Shown piece after piece: positions 54,656-62,975 of a stretch of DNA of 64,000 nt. Numbering within the stretch: the stretch's first letter is position 1; every line of letters begins with the position of its first letter. The stretch is from Clostridium neonatale. Lineage in GTDB: Bacteria > Bacillota > Clostridia > Clostridiales > Clostridiaceae. A program made the position numbers and the translations under genes. Location of the stretch: contig NZ_LN890328.1 in assembly GCF_001458595.1 (NCBI RefSeq), forward strand, positions 2,977,288 to 3,041,287, in the 5' to 3' direction. The notes beneath the pieces are model-generated. The model saw nothing but the letters and a program-made list of their open reading frames with translations. It had not been told where the DNA came from and did not search any database.

Positions 54656-55744
54656 TTAAATCTCCTTCGGATATCCAATTGACATTGTTGTTTTTCTATC
54701 AAACAAATGAATTTTACTAAAATCCAGTTCAAAATATACAACATCATCAGATTTATATTTATTTTCTTCTAATATAGCAATTACTTCATTTCCTTCTACT
54801 TCAATATAAACTCCAACCTTATTACCATAATCTTCAACATATTTAACAAAACCTTTTAGTGAATTTTTTCCCTTTTCAAATTGTAAGTTTATGTGTTCAG
54901 GTCGTATACCAATGCATAATTCTGTATTCCCATTATCTTCGACTAACTTAATCCACTCATCTGAAATACTAATTTTTTGATCGCCTACTACTATTTTTCT
55001 GTCATTATAATTAACTTCAAAAACATTTGTTGATGGTGAACCAATGAACTTTGCAGTAAATATATTTGCTGGCTTGTTATACACATTGGATGGAGTATCA
55101 ACCATTTGAAGAGTTCCTTTGTTCATAAGTGCTATTCTATCTCCCATTGTCATAGCCTCTACTTGATCATGTGTTACATATACAAAAGTTTGATTATATA
55201 ATTCATGAATCTTAACCAATTCTTTTCTTGCATGTCCTCTAAGTTGTGCATCAAGGTTTGAAAGTGGCTCATCCAAAAGAAAATAATCGCTTCTTTTTAC
55301 TATAGCTCTTGCAAGTGCTACTCTTTGGCGTTGTCCACCAGATAAATCTTTTGGTTTTCTTTTTTCTAACCCATTTAATTGAAGCATATCTATTGCAGAA
55401 TTTAACCTATCTTTCACCTCTGAAGGTTGAAATTTATGCACCTTTAGACCATAAGTTATATTTTCTTCTACAGTCATATGTGGGAATAATGCATAATTTT
55501 GAAATACCATTGCTATATTCCTCTCGCCGCTCTTAACATTATTAACACATTTTCCATTCATATATAACTTTCCACTTGTTATATCTTCCAGCCCTGCAAT
55601 CATTCTAAGAGTTGTAGACTTACCACATCCAGAAGGTCCAAGTAAAATCAATCTTTCACCTTCTTTTATTGTTAAGTTTAAATTATTAACTATTTGTGTT
55701 TTTCCATAAGATTTACATACATTTTCAAATACTATTTCTTTCAT
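54656..55744 (-). CDS. sugar/glycerol-phosphate ABC transporter ATP-binding protein (UgpC/MsmK-like)
   Basis: 362 residues. Walker A GPSGCGKST, Q-loop FQNYALFPHMTV, signature LSGGQRQRVALARAI, Walker B FLLDEPLSNLDAQ, switch His in YVTHDQVEAMTMGD. The C-terminal TOBE/OB regulatory domain begins at about residue 240 (FIGSPSTNVFEV, GIRPEHINL). AGGAG before ATG 55744. It energises the two permeases encoded just upstream. Members of this branch can serve several importers, but position suggests a dedicated one. Confidence 0.94.
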   Translation of the reverse strand: MKEIVFENVCKSYGKTQIVNNLNLTIKEGERLILLGPSGCGKSTTLRMIAGLEDITSGKLYMNGKCVNNVKSGERNIAMVFQNYALFPHMTVEENITYGLKVHKFQPSEVKDRLNSAIDMLQLNGLEKRKPKDLSGGQRQRVALARAIVKRSDYFLLDEPLSNLDAQLRGHARKELVKIHELYNQTFVYVTHDQVEAMTMGDRIALMNKGTLQMVDTPSNVYNKPANIFTAKFIGSPSTNVFEVNYNDRKIVVGDQKISISDEWIKLVEDNGNTELCIGIRPEHINLQFEKGKNSLKGFVKYVEDYGNKVGVYIEVEGNEVIAILEENKYKSDDVVYFELDFSKIHLFDRKTTMSIGYPKEI

Positions 55745-55753
55745 TGCTAACTC

Positions 55754-56581
55754 CTATCCTTTAATTCCTGATGATGTAAAAGTATTAATAATATACTTTT
55801 GGAAAATTATATATAGTATTAATGGTATTATCATTGTTATTACAGATACTGCCATGGCAATAGTAAAATCAGTTCCACCTTCTGAGCTTATAAATAATTG
55901 AAGAGCTAAAGGAAGTGTAAAATTTTCTTTAGATTTTAATATTAATACTGGCCAAACATATTCATTCCATGAATTAATAAAAAACATTATTCCAGTGGAA
56001 ATTATTGCCGGCTTAACAAGTGGAATTACAATGTCTCTCATTCTCTTAAAATGCCCTACATTTTCAAGCTCTGCAACTTCAATTAATGCTTTAGGTATAG
56101 TTTTCATTGATTGTCTTATTAAAAATATTCCCGTAGCATCGCTTAACTGTGGAAGAATAACTCCAAGTAATTTATCATTAAGTCCAAGCTTTGACACAGT
56201 AAGATAATTTGGAATCATCGTAACTGTAAATGGTATAAAGATTGTACTAATTAATATAAAATAAAGTATGTTTTTATATTTAAAATCAAAATAAACAAAT
56301 GAATATGCTGCGAGTACTGAAGTAATAACCTTAAATACTGTGACAGTAGTGGCTATAAAGAATGTATTTTCTGTAATTTTATAAAAAGGTAGTCTTAAGA
56401 TTACTTCTTTATAGTTGTTTATTGTAGGATTCTTTGGTACAATTCCAAAAACATTACTATATGCTTCATTTAATTCTTTAAATGAGCTTGATATAGCAAA
56501 CACTATTGGAAAAAGCGAAACAATTACAAATAAAATTAATAATATATGCCATTTATATTCTGATGTCATTTTAATTTTCAT
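55754..56581 (-). CDS. ABC transporter permease (UgpE/MalG-like)
   Basis: 275 residues, about six membrane helices, with the EAA motif EVAELENVGHFKRMRDIVIPLVKP. The N-terminal VSLFPIVFAISSSFKELNEAY is typical of the MalG/UgpE side. The start ATG 56581 overlaps the preceding permease gene by 11 bp, with AGAGG inside the latter. Ten bases separate it from the ATPase gene. Confidence 0.94.
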   Translation of the reverse strand: MKIKMTSEYKWHILLILFVIVSLFPIVFAISSSFKELNEAYSNVFGIVPKNPTINNYKEVILRLPFYKITENTFFIATTVTVFKVITSVLAAYSFVYFDFKYKNILYFILISTIFIPFTVTMIPNYLTVSKLGLNDKLLGVILPQLSDATGIFLIRQSMKTIPKALIEVAELENVGHFKRMRDIVIPLVKPAIISTGIMFFINSWNEYVWPVLILKSKENFTLPLALQLFISSEGGTDFTIAMAVSVITMIIPLILYIIFQKYIINTFTSSGIKG

Positions 56582-57479
56582 AATACACGCCTCTCTCTAC
56601 ATATTTAAATTCCAATATAAGCAATATTACAAAAAGTAACATTGTAATAATTGCAAAAGCAGATGCACTACCTGTTTTATATAGTACAAATGCTTCTTGA
56701 TATGCATTATAGATGGCATTTGAACTTGCATAGTTAGGCCCTCCTTGAGTTATAACCTTTATTGGTGTAAATACATATTGAAGTCCTTGAACTATTGTCA
56801 TTATTAGAACATAAATTCCTGTTGCACTACTCATTGGAATAACAATATCTAAAAATATTTTATACATTGGTATATTATCAAGCTTTGCTGCTTCAATAAT
56901 TTCAGTTGGTACTCCAGAAACACCAGCAAGAACAACTATAAAATTATATCCGAATATCTTCCATGATGTTATTAAACTTATAACCACAATAACCAGTCCA
57001 TCAGTTTTGCTCCATATAGGCAATGTGATTCCAAAAAGCTTTGCTATTATTGCTACTGGACCTGATATAGGATTTAGTATCCATAAGTATAGAATTGATC
57101 CTACAACTAATGAAATTACACTTGGAAGAAATATTACACTCTTATAAAATCCTTTTGCCTTTGTTATAACCACTGAAAGAATAAAAGAAAGAATGTATGG
57201 CGCAACAAAATTTAATAATAGCAGTATTAGTATATATAAAAGCGTATTTCCCATAACTTTGTATGTAATTGGATTTGTAAATATATCAATATAATTTGAA
57301 AGTCCTACAAATTCTTTTACTGGTTTTATCATATTCCATGAAAAAAAGCTTAAATAAAATGTTCTAATAAGAGGCCAGAACATAAATACTGAAAAGGCTA
57401 AAAATGATGGCAATATTAATAAATATGCAATAAATTTTTGTTTGCTCTTGTAATCTATAAGTTGTTTCTTATTTTGCAT
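56571..57479 (-). CDS. ABC transporter permease (UgpA/MalF-like)
   Basis: 302 residues from ATG 57479, which has AAGGAG seven bases upstream; the frame to 57560 is open but has no site and runs into a hairpin. About six helices. FWPLIRTFYLSFFSWNMIKP is a typical MalF/UgpA N-terminal segment, and the EAA motif is EIIEAAKLDNIPMYKIFLDIVIP. It is separated from the binding-protein gene by a 240-bp gap that holds the long hairpin repeat. Confidence 0.94.
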   Translation of the reverse strand: MQNKKQLIDYKSKQKFIAYLLILPSFLAFSVFMFWPLIRTFYLSFFSWNMIKPVKEFVGLSNYIDIFTNPITYKVMGNTLLYILILLLLNFVAPYILSFILSVVITKAKGFYKSVIFLPSVISLVVGSILYLWILNPISGPVAIIAKLFGITLPIWSKTDGLVIVVISLITSWKIFGYNFIVVLAGVSGVPTEIIEAAKLDNIPMYKIFLDIVIPMSSATGIYVLIMTIVQGLQYVFTPIKVITQGGPNYASSNAIYNAYQEAFVLYKTGSASAFAIITMLLFVILLILEFKYVERGVYYEN

Positions 57480-57522
57480 TTTAATTCTCCTTAAAATAGT
57501 TTCATTAAAAATATTTTTATAA

Positions 57523-57703
57523 AAGGTAGGAATAAGGCACATGAAAATAAATAAGTCCAAAGCTGCTATGAATATTTTTCATCAGGCAAGGAAGCAAAGT
57601 GCCATCATAGCAAGTCTATTATGACATTTTGCTGACGCAGGATGATGGAAAATGAGCTAGCAGATGGACTTGTTATTTATTTGATTGTGCCTAAACCTAC
57701 CTT
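57523..57703. repeat. long imperfect hairpin repeat inside the Ugp-like operon
   Basis: A ~180-nt inverted repeat. Outer arms AAGGTAGG / CCTACCTT, then AGGCACATGAAAATAAATAAG / the complement in TTATTTATTTGATTGTGCCT, then GTCCAAAGCTGCTA / TAGCAGATGGAC. The inner part has TGCCATCATAGCA and TTATGACATTTTGC. It lies between the binding-protein stop and the first permease. Hairpins here often lower permease expression relative to binding protein, so it may tune stoichiometry. A degenerate one-armed copy is at 38930. Probably a mobile hairpin (MITE-like); identity not established. Confidence 0.75.
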
Positions 57704-57722
57704 CTATACAGTTAATCCAAAA

Positions 57723-59033
57723 CTATTTACTTAACAATACATTGATATCCTCTTGTGCTTTTGTTAATCCATCTCTTGCTGATACGCTACCACTTAATAT
57801 CTTATCTCTTGTATCTAATAGTATTTGTTCAGCTTCTAAACCAGCATCACCTGGGAATGATGTCCATGATACAACTCCATCCATTTGAGTTGTTGCAGCT
57901 TCCATCATCTTATTTTCTTCTAAGAAGCTCTTTAATCCATTTTCAGCTTCAGCAACATCTTTTCTTGGAGGTACATATCCTGTTCCTTTTGTCCATTCTG
58001 CCATAGATTCAACACTATATAAATATTTTTCAAATTCCCATGCTGCTTTTTGTTCTTCTTCGCTTTGTGCAGTTATTGCAAGGAAACACCCACCTGCTGG
58101 AAGTCTCTTTTCTTTTCCTGACCATGATGGAGAATTAATTGCAGCTACATCAAACGTTGCTCCCTTTTGAACATTTGCTCTTTGTGCAATTGTTGTATAA
58201 AGCATTGCTACATTACCATCAATGAAAGATTGAACACCTTCTCCCCAAGATATATGAAGAGCTGATTTTGTATTAACAACCATATCTGCATAAACTTCAT
58301 ATGCTTTTATTCCTTCTTCTGATGCAAAGCTTGCTTTTCCATCAGTAATCATTCTTGCTCCATTACTTTCTAATAATGCTTGTGTAGCCCAGTTATCTGC
58401 TGGTTCTTGAATATATAAACCATACTTGCCTGTTTTTTCTTTTACAGTATCAGCAAAACGCTTTACATCTTCCCATGTCTTAGGACCATTTTCATCTAAT
58501 CCCGCTTCTCTTAAAATATCTTTATTAATGTATAATACAGGTGTACTAAGTGAATATGGTATACCGACTTGTGATCCACTACTGTTTTTTGCAAGACCTA
58601 AAACATTGGGTAAAAAGTTATCTTGCAAGAATGTCTTATCTTCTTCATAATATTTATCAATAATTTCTTGTGGTTCAATATAAGCAAAATTATTTGAGAA
58701 ATAATCTAAAAACGCCCAGCCAATCTGCACTACAGCAGGTGATTTTCCTGTTGCAGCCTCTGCCTGTAAATTCTGCATAAGACCTTTATACATATCTGGA
58801 TTATACTTAGCAACTACCTCTACAGAATCACTTTGTTCATTAAACTTTTTAACAAGTTCCTCTACAGTCTGCCCCCCTTGAGTTTCTGCATTACAGTGCC
58901 AATATTCAATTTTTACTTTCTCACCTTTTGCAGCTTCTGCTCCTGTGTTTTGACTTTTAGTGCTTCCGCATCCTGTAAGACATAATGTTAAAAGTGATAC
59001 AACTGAAATAAATTTTAATATATTTTTTTGCAT
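57723..59033 (-). CDS. ABC transporter substrate-binding lipoprotein (UgpB-like, family 1)
   Basis: 436 residues. Lipobox LTGC at about residue 22 after a short signal. Family 1 solute-binding fold: IEYWHCNAETQGGQTVEELVKKFN, VLYINKDILREAGLDENGPKTW, and ESMAEWTKGTGYVPPRKD. The closest-looking relatives bind sn-glycerol-3-phosphate or glycerophosphodiesters, and glpP nearby supports that. The start ATG follows immediately after the stop of the HAD gene, with AAGGGGG upstream, so translation is coupled. Confidence 0.92.
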   Translation of the reverse strand: MQKNILKFISVVSLLTLCLTGCGSTKSQNTGAEAAKGEKVKIEYWHCNAETQGGQTVEELVKKFNEQSDSVEVVAKYNPDMYKGLMQNLQAEAATGKSPAVVQIGWAFLDYFSNNFAYIEPQEIIDKYYEEDKTFLQDNFLPNVLGLAKNSSGSQVGIPYSLSTPVLYINKDILREAGLDENGPKTWEDVKRFADTVKEKTGKYGLYIQEPADNWATQALLESNGARMITDGKASFASEEGIKAYEVYADMVVNTKSALHISWGEGVQSFIDGNVAMLYTTIAQRANVQKGATFDVAAINSPSWSGKEKRLPAGGCFLAITAQSEEEQKAAWEFEKYLYSVESMAEWTKGTGYVPPRKDVAEAENGLKSFLEENKMMEAATTQMDGVVSWTSFPGDAGLEAEQILLDTRDKILSGSVSARDGLTKAQEDINVLLSK

Positions 59034-59843
59034 TTAAATTTCCCCCTTCAAATATGTTTCTATTACTTCAATAACTCCAGACTCATACTCTCCCTCTGTT
59101 ACATAATCAGCAATATCTTTTAGACCATCTACTGCATTTGCTACTGCATATCCCAAATGACCTTCTTCTATAAGTTCTTTATCATTCATGTGATTGCCTA
59201 TTGTTACAACTTGATTATCTTCTATGTCTAAATATTCTTTTAACCTTTTTAACGCATCACCTTTTGAGACATTATTTTTAATTATTTCAAAATAATCATC
59301 TTCTGATATTACATACCTAAATTCTTCTCTTATGTTCTTATCTAACCTACTCCATAATTCAGTTATTTTGCTTACATCACCTATTAAAAGAATCTTATTT
59401 ATTTGTAACTCAGAGTCTGTAATATCTTCTTTCGCTTCAATGCATGTAGTCTTTTCTTTTTTCTCGTATATTAAAATTCTTGATGTATGCTTTAAACAAA
59501 TGGTTTGTCCATCATCATAAAAGATTACTGATACTCCAAAATTCTGAACATCATTTAAAAATTTTTTAAATGTTTTTAAATCAAATTTTTCAGAATAAAG
59601 TTCCTTACCAGTAACATCGACTATTTTTGCTCCATTATAAGCAATATATGGTGATTTAATGCCTATAGTTTTTGCTACTTCGATGCTTGTTTCTACTGGC
59701 CTTCCAGTTGCAATAGTGAATATTCCGCCACTCTCTTCAAATTTATGAATTTTTTCTATTAATTCCTTTGATACTTCATATTCCTCTTTGTCACTATTAA
59801 ATAAAGTTCCGTCTAAATCTGATACAATCATTTTTATGTCCAT
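59034..59843 (-). CDS. Cof-type HAD phosphatase
   Basis: 269 residues from ATG 59843 (AAAGGAG six bases upstream; the GTG at 59900 is rejected as its site would touch it). HAD motif I VSDLDGTLFNSD with both Asp, motif II TIATGRP, motif III Lys in NVSKGDALK, and motif IV VTIGNHMNDKELIEEG. The Cof/YidA cap lies between. These are sugar- or nucleotide-phosphate phosphatases. It heads the transporter operon, so it may dephosphorylate an imported phosphorylated compound. Confidence 0.92.
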   Translation of the reverse strand: MDIKMIVSDLDGTLFNSDKEEYEVSKELIEKIHKFEESGGIFTIATGRPVETSIEVAKTIGIKSPYIAYNGAKIVDVTGKELYSEKFDLKTFKKFLNDVQNFGVSVIFYDDGQTICLKHTSRILIYEKKEKTTCIEAKEDITDSELQINKILLIGDVSKITELWSRLDKNIREEFRYVISEDDYFEIIKNNVSKGDALKRLKEYLDIEDNQVVTIGNHMNDKELIEEGHLGYAVANAVDGLKDIADYVTEGEYESGVIEVIETYLKGEI

Positions 59844-59920
59844 ATAAAACTCCTTTAAAATTAGATATAAAAATAGGAAATTCAATAAACCATAGCTCAC
59901 CTTCTTTTCAAATACATTTT

Positions 59921-60019
59921 ATATATATGTTGCAATTACTTTTCTACATTTTGTATGCTAGTATTTACTTAGACTGTAAACATCTTAAATGAAATTTTAT
60001 TATTGCAACATGCATATAT
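59921..60019 (-). promoter_or_regulatory. stem-loop leader between glpP and the transporter operon
   Basis: Leftward ATATATGCATGTTGCAAT pairs with ATTGCAACATATATAT about 65 nt later (one two-base bulge). The second arm is followed by AAAATGTATTTG, not a clean T tract. It lies in the 244-nt untranslated region directly after glpP. GlpP proteins act by antitermination at leaders of glp genes, so this is a candidate target or a processing site. Speculative. Confidence 0.4.
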
Positions 60020-60087
60020 TATTTTTACAAAGTTGATTAACGGTTTTCTCAAATCTCCACCACTAATTACCTAATATTAAGTTTTAA

Positions 60088-60651
60088 TTATAAATTCATA
60101 TTCCACAAATTCTTTTTACCAAATGATACACCATCTGCTCCTGAATTCAATCCATCTAAAATCTGTTTTTCATTTTCTACCAATCCAGCCATTATAACTG
60201 GTTTGTTTGTTAATTCTTTTATGCTCTTAGCAATAGAATGCGCTAATGCTGGCATTACTTCTACAATATCAGGATTATTCTCTTTTACGCTTTCTATGGC
60301 ACTATTTAAAGATTTTGTATCAATAAGAAAAATCCTTTGTATTGCTATTAAACCTTTCTTCTTAGCAGATTTTATTACAGAACTTTTAGTTGAAACAATT
60401 CCTGCTGGATTAACATATTTTTTTATAAATTCTATGGCTTCTTTATCATTTGAAAGTCCCTTTAATAAATCAATATGTATGAATATAGGCTTCTTTCTTT
60501 TCAATTCCCTAAACTCTTCTTCTAACAGCTCATTTAATTTAGCTTCCATTAATATTACTGCACCTACATTTGAATTTACAGCTTCTCTTAAATCCTGTAT
60601 TTTAGCAGCTGCAATCAATGGACTGACTTTTAATATATCTTTTACATTCAA
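60088..60651 (-). CDS. glpP: glycerol-3-phosphate-responsive antiterminator GlpP
   Basis: 187 residues, full length for GlpP. RNA-binding antiterminator that, with glycerol-3-phosphate, lets transcription pass leader terminators of glycerol genes in Bacillus. Family segments: HIDLLKGLSNDKEAIEFIKK, GIVSTKSSVIKSAKKKGLIAIQR, VEVMPALAH, KPVIMAGLVENEKQI, and GADGVSFGKKNLWNM. The start is TTG 60651, with AAGGGATG upstream; the nearby ATG reads straight into TAA. Directly upstream of the HAD/UgpB-like operon, which it probably controls, suggesting the importer handles glycerol-3-phosphate or glycerophosphodiesters. Confidence 0.93.
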   Translation of the reverse strand: MNVKDILKVSPLIAAAKIQDLREAVNSNVGAVILMEAKLNELLEEEFRELKRKKPIFIHIDLLKGLSNDKEAIEFIKKYVNPAGIVSTKSSVIKSAKKKGLIAIQRIFLIDTKSLNSAIESVKENNPDIVEVMPALAHSIAKSIKELTNKPVIMAGLVENEKQILDGLNSGADGVSFGKKNLWNMNL

Positions 60652-60738
60652 ATCATTTCATCCCTTAAGATTTATTCTATACTTGTATTTTACTCACTCT
60701 TTGTTAAGACTGTATTGATTCAATAATAAATCCATGTT

Positions 60739-60782
60739 AAAAAACCTTATTTGGATTTTAAGCGATCCAAATAAGGTTTTTT
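60739..60782 (-). terminator. terminator of helD
   Basis: Perfect 18-bp stem AAAAAACCTTATTTGGAT / ATCCAAATAAGGTTTTTT with an 8-base loop, 5 bp past the helD stop. A and T runs on both sides let it work in both directions. Confidence 0.92.
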
Positions 60783-60786
60783 ATTT

Positions 60787-62898
60787 CTATTCTTTATTAT
60801 TTTTTATAACTGCAAGTCTATGAAGTGCTCTAGTGCACATAATATACTTAATTAATGGTTGTATTTCATCCTCTTCAATAATAATAGCGCCATCAAATTC
60901 CAATCCTTTTGCAAGATATGCTGGTATAAGCACTTTTCCTCCCTTATAGATACTTTCTTCGTTATCTAAATTTTGAATACTTATTCTTTCCTTAATAAGA
61001 GGAGCATATTTTCTAAGTTCATTTCTGCCTTTAAATATTACAGCTATATTTTCGCAATTATCTTCCTCATAATCTTCAATTATAGAGATAACAGTATCTA
61101 TAAATTCACTTTCATCAAACACTTCTTCCTCCATTACAGGTTCACCACGTCTAACTAAAGGAACTATTTTTTCTTCCTCTAAGAATTTATTTGCATATTC
61201 CATTATCTCTTGAGTTGATCTATAACTTTTATTTAAACTAAAGTTCTTTATATCAAATCCTGCATCAGTAAATACTTTTTGTAAGTTAATCATAGCACAT
61301 TCTTCATTTGTGTCTATTAATCTTTGATTAGAGTCCCCAACTATAGTATAGCTTTTACAGCCTGTTATTTCTTTAATAACTTCAAATTGTAAATAACTAT
61401 AATCCTGAGCTTCATCTATGACTATATGTTTTATTTCTCTTTTTAACTTTTTACCTTCTAGCTTAATCATTAAATAAAGAATTGCACTTAAATCCATATA
61501 CCCAAGAGCTTTAGTATTAGTCATGCTTTTGTACAAATCTAAAATATCTTCATGATTAATCCAGTTATCAAGTTCTTCTCTAGAATTCATAACCATTCTT
61601 ACAATTTCTCTTATTCTCATTCTTCTTAAGAATTCTAGATTATTGCTTTCTATTTTTAATTCTTCTTCTGATAATTTCTCTTTCTTTTCTTTTATTTCTT
61701 TAAGAAGTGCATAATAAAGTTCATCTCTTTTATCTTTAATCTTTGATGTTAATATTCTTTTTATCTTTTCACTTCTTCTAAATAAAGGCATATCTTTATA
61801 ATATACATCAAATAATTCTTTGATTTCATTTATAGATACAATTTCTTCTCCGTTGAATTTAACACTTTGAATATTAAAATATTCTTTATTCAACAAATTG
61901 ATTTTTTCATTTAAAAATTCTACAAATTCTTGTGAGCTTTTATATTTATATTCTTCAAGCTCACTAGTGTTTCCATCAATCACATCTTCAACATAGCTTG
62001 AAAATCCTTTTATTGGTTCATTAACTATTCCTATTTCCTCTTTTGCAAAATTCTCAAATGTAGTCTGAGCTATATTACTTTCACCAAGAGAAGGTAATAC
62101 CTGCGCTATATAATCCATAAAAACATCATTTGGTCCAAATATTAATACCTTATCTCCAAATTGCTTTCTAAAATTATAGAGTAAATATGATATTCTATGA
62201 AGTGCTATAGTTGTTTTTCCCGATCCAGCTACCCCATTAACTACTACTACCCTATTTTTATCTTCTCTTATTATTTCATCTTGTTCTTTTTGTATTGTCA
62301 TAACAATATCTTTTAATTTATCAGATGAATTTTCTGTCAAAACCATTTGAAGTATTTCATCTTTAACATCAACTGCTGAATCAAATACACCTTTTAACTG
62401 ACTCTTTTTTATAATAAGCTGCTTTCTTCCTATTATATCTGCATTCATTTCACCTACTGGAGTGTTGTAAGTCGCCTCACCAAGGCTCCCTTTGTAAAAT
62501 AGTGATGCAATAGGTGCTCTCCAATCAACAATTACAGGTTCATAAGAATCTTCTAATGTCAAACCATATCTTCCTATGTATATTTCCTCGGGAATATTGT
62601 CGTCTTCTTTAAAGGTTACTTTGCCGAAATAAGGATTTTCTTTGAGCTTCGTAAACTCCATTAGTCTTTTATCTATAGTTTTATACGCTTCTTCTTTTAC
62701 ATAGTTTTCATGATCAAAGTAATCAATTACTTGATCTTCATCATCTTTATATTCTTCTATATACTTCTTTCTTGCATCTAATATATATTTAGTTACAACT
62801 TTTCTTTTTTCTAAGTATTTAAGCATCTCTCCATTGATAATTTCTAAAGTATTATCTAATTTTGCTTGTTCATTTAAAAAATCTATTTGATTATTCAA
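60787..62898 (-). CDS. helD: HelD-like UvrD-family ATPase (RNA polymerase recycling factor)
   Basis: 703 residues. Superfamily 1 motor: N-terminal long coiled coil (about 1-120), PVIVDWRAPIASLFY, Walker A NGVAGSGKTTIALHR (about 220), Walker B HIVIDEAQDYSYLQ, QRLIDTNEE, and C-terminal motif ICTRALHRLAVI. In Gram-positives HelD removes stalled RNA polymerase and recycles it. A similar layout occurs in DNA helicase IV, but the length and N-terminal coil fit HelD. The start is TTG 62898, with AAAGGAAG seven bases upstream; the longer frame to 62949 runs through the ftsH terminator. TGGTATTAT near 62925 may be an extended -10. Confidence 0.9.
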   Translation of the reverse strand: MNNQIDFLNEQAKLDNTLEIINGEMLKYLEKRKVVTKYILDARKKYIEEYKDDEDQVIDYFDHENYVKEEAYKTIDKRLMEFTKLKENPYFGKVTFKEDDNIPEEIYIGRYGLTLEDSYEPVIVDWRAPIASLFYKGSLGEATYNTPVGEMNADIIGRKQLIIKKSQLKGVFDSAVDVKDEILQMVLTENSSDKLKDIVMTIQKEQDEIIREDKNRVVVVNGVAGSGKTTIALHRISYLLYNFRKQFGDKVLIFGPNDVFMDYIAQVLPSLGESNIAQTTFENFAKEEIGIVNEPIKGFSSYVEDVIDGNTSELEEYKYKSSQEFVEFLNEKINLLNKEYFNIQSVKFNGEEIVSINEIKELFDVYYKDMPLFRRSEKIKRILTSKIKDKRDELYYALLKEIKEKKEKLSEEELKIESNNLEFLRRMRIREIVRMVMNSREELDNWINHEDILDLYKSMTNTKALGYMDLSAILYLMIKLEGKKLKREIKHIVIDEAQDYSYLQFEVIKEITGCKSYTIVGDSNQRLIDTNEECAMINLQKVFTDAGFDIKNFSLNKSYRSTQEIMEYANKFLEEEKIVPLVRRGEPVMEEEVFDESEFIDTVISIIEDYEEDNCENIAVIFKGRNELRKYAPLIKERISIQNLDNEESIYKGGKVLIPAYLAKGLEFDGAIIIEEDEIQPLIKYIMCTRALHRLAVIKNNKE

Positions 62899-62937
62899 AA
62901 AACAACTTCCTTTCACTTCATAATACCAAATGAGATG

Positions 62938-62960
62938 AAAAACTCCCATTGGGAGTTTTT
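62938..62960 (-). terminator. short terminator between ftsH and helD
   Basis: Stem AAAAACTCCC / GGGAGTTTTT with a three-base loop, 15 bp after the ftsH stop; bidirectional appearance. Confidence 0.85.
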
Positions 62961-62975
62961 CATATATCTCTATTA

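Noticed and set aside
57480..57560. N-terminal extension of the UgpA-like permease
   Set aside because: ATG 57479 has a strong AAGGAG site. The extension overlaps one arm of the hairpin repeat and has no site of its own.
59844..59900. GTG start for the HAD phosphatase
   Set aside because: GAAGG is immediately adjacent to the GTG, while ATG 59843 has AAAGGAG at proper spacing and starts just before HAD motif I.
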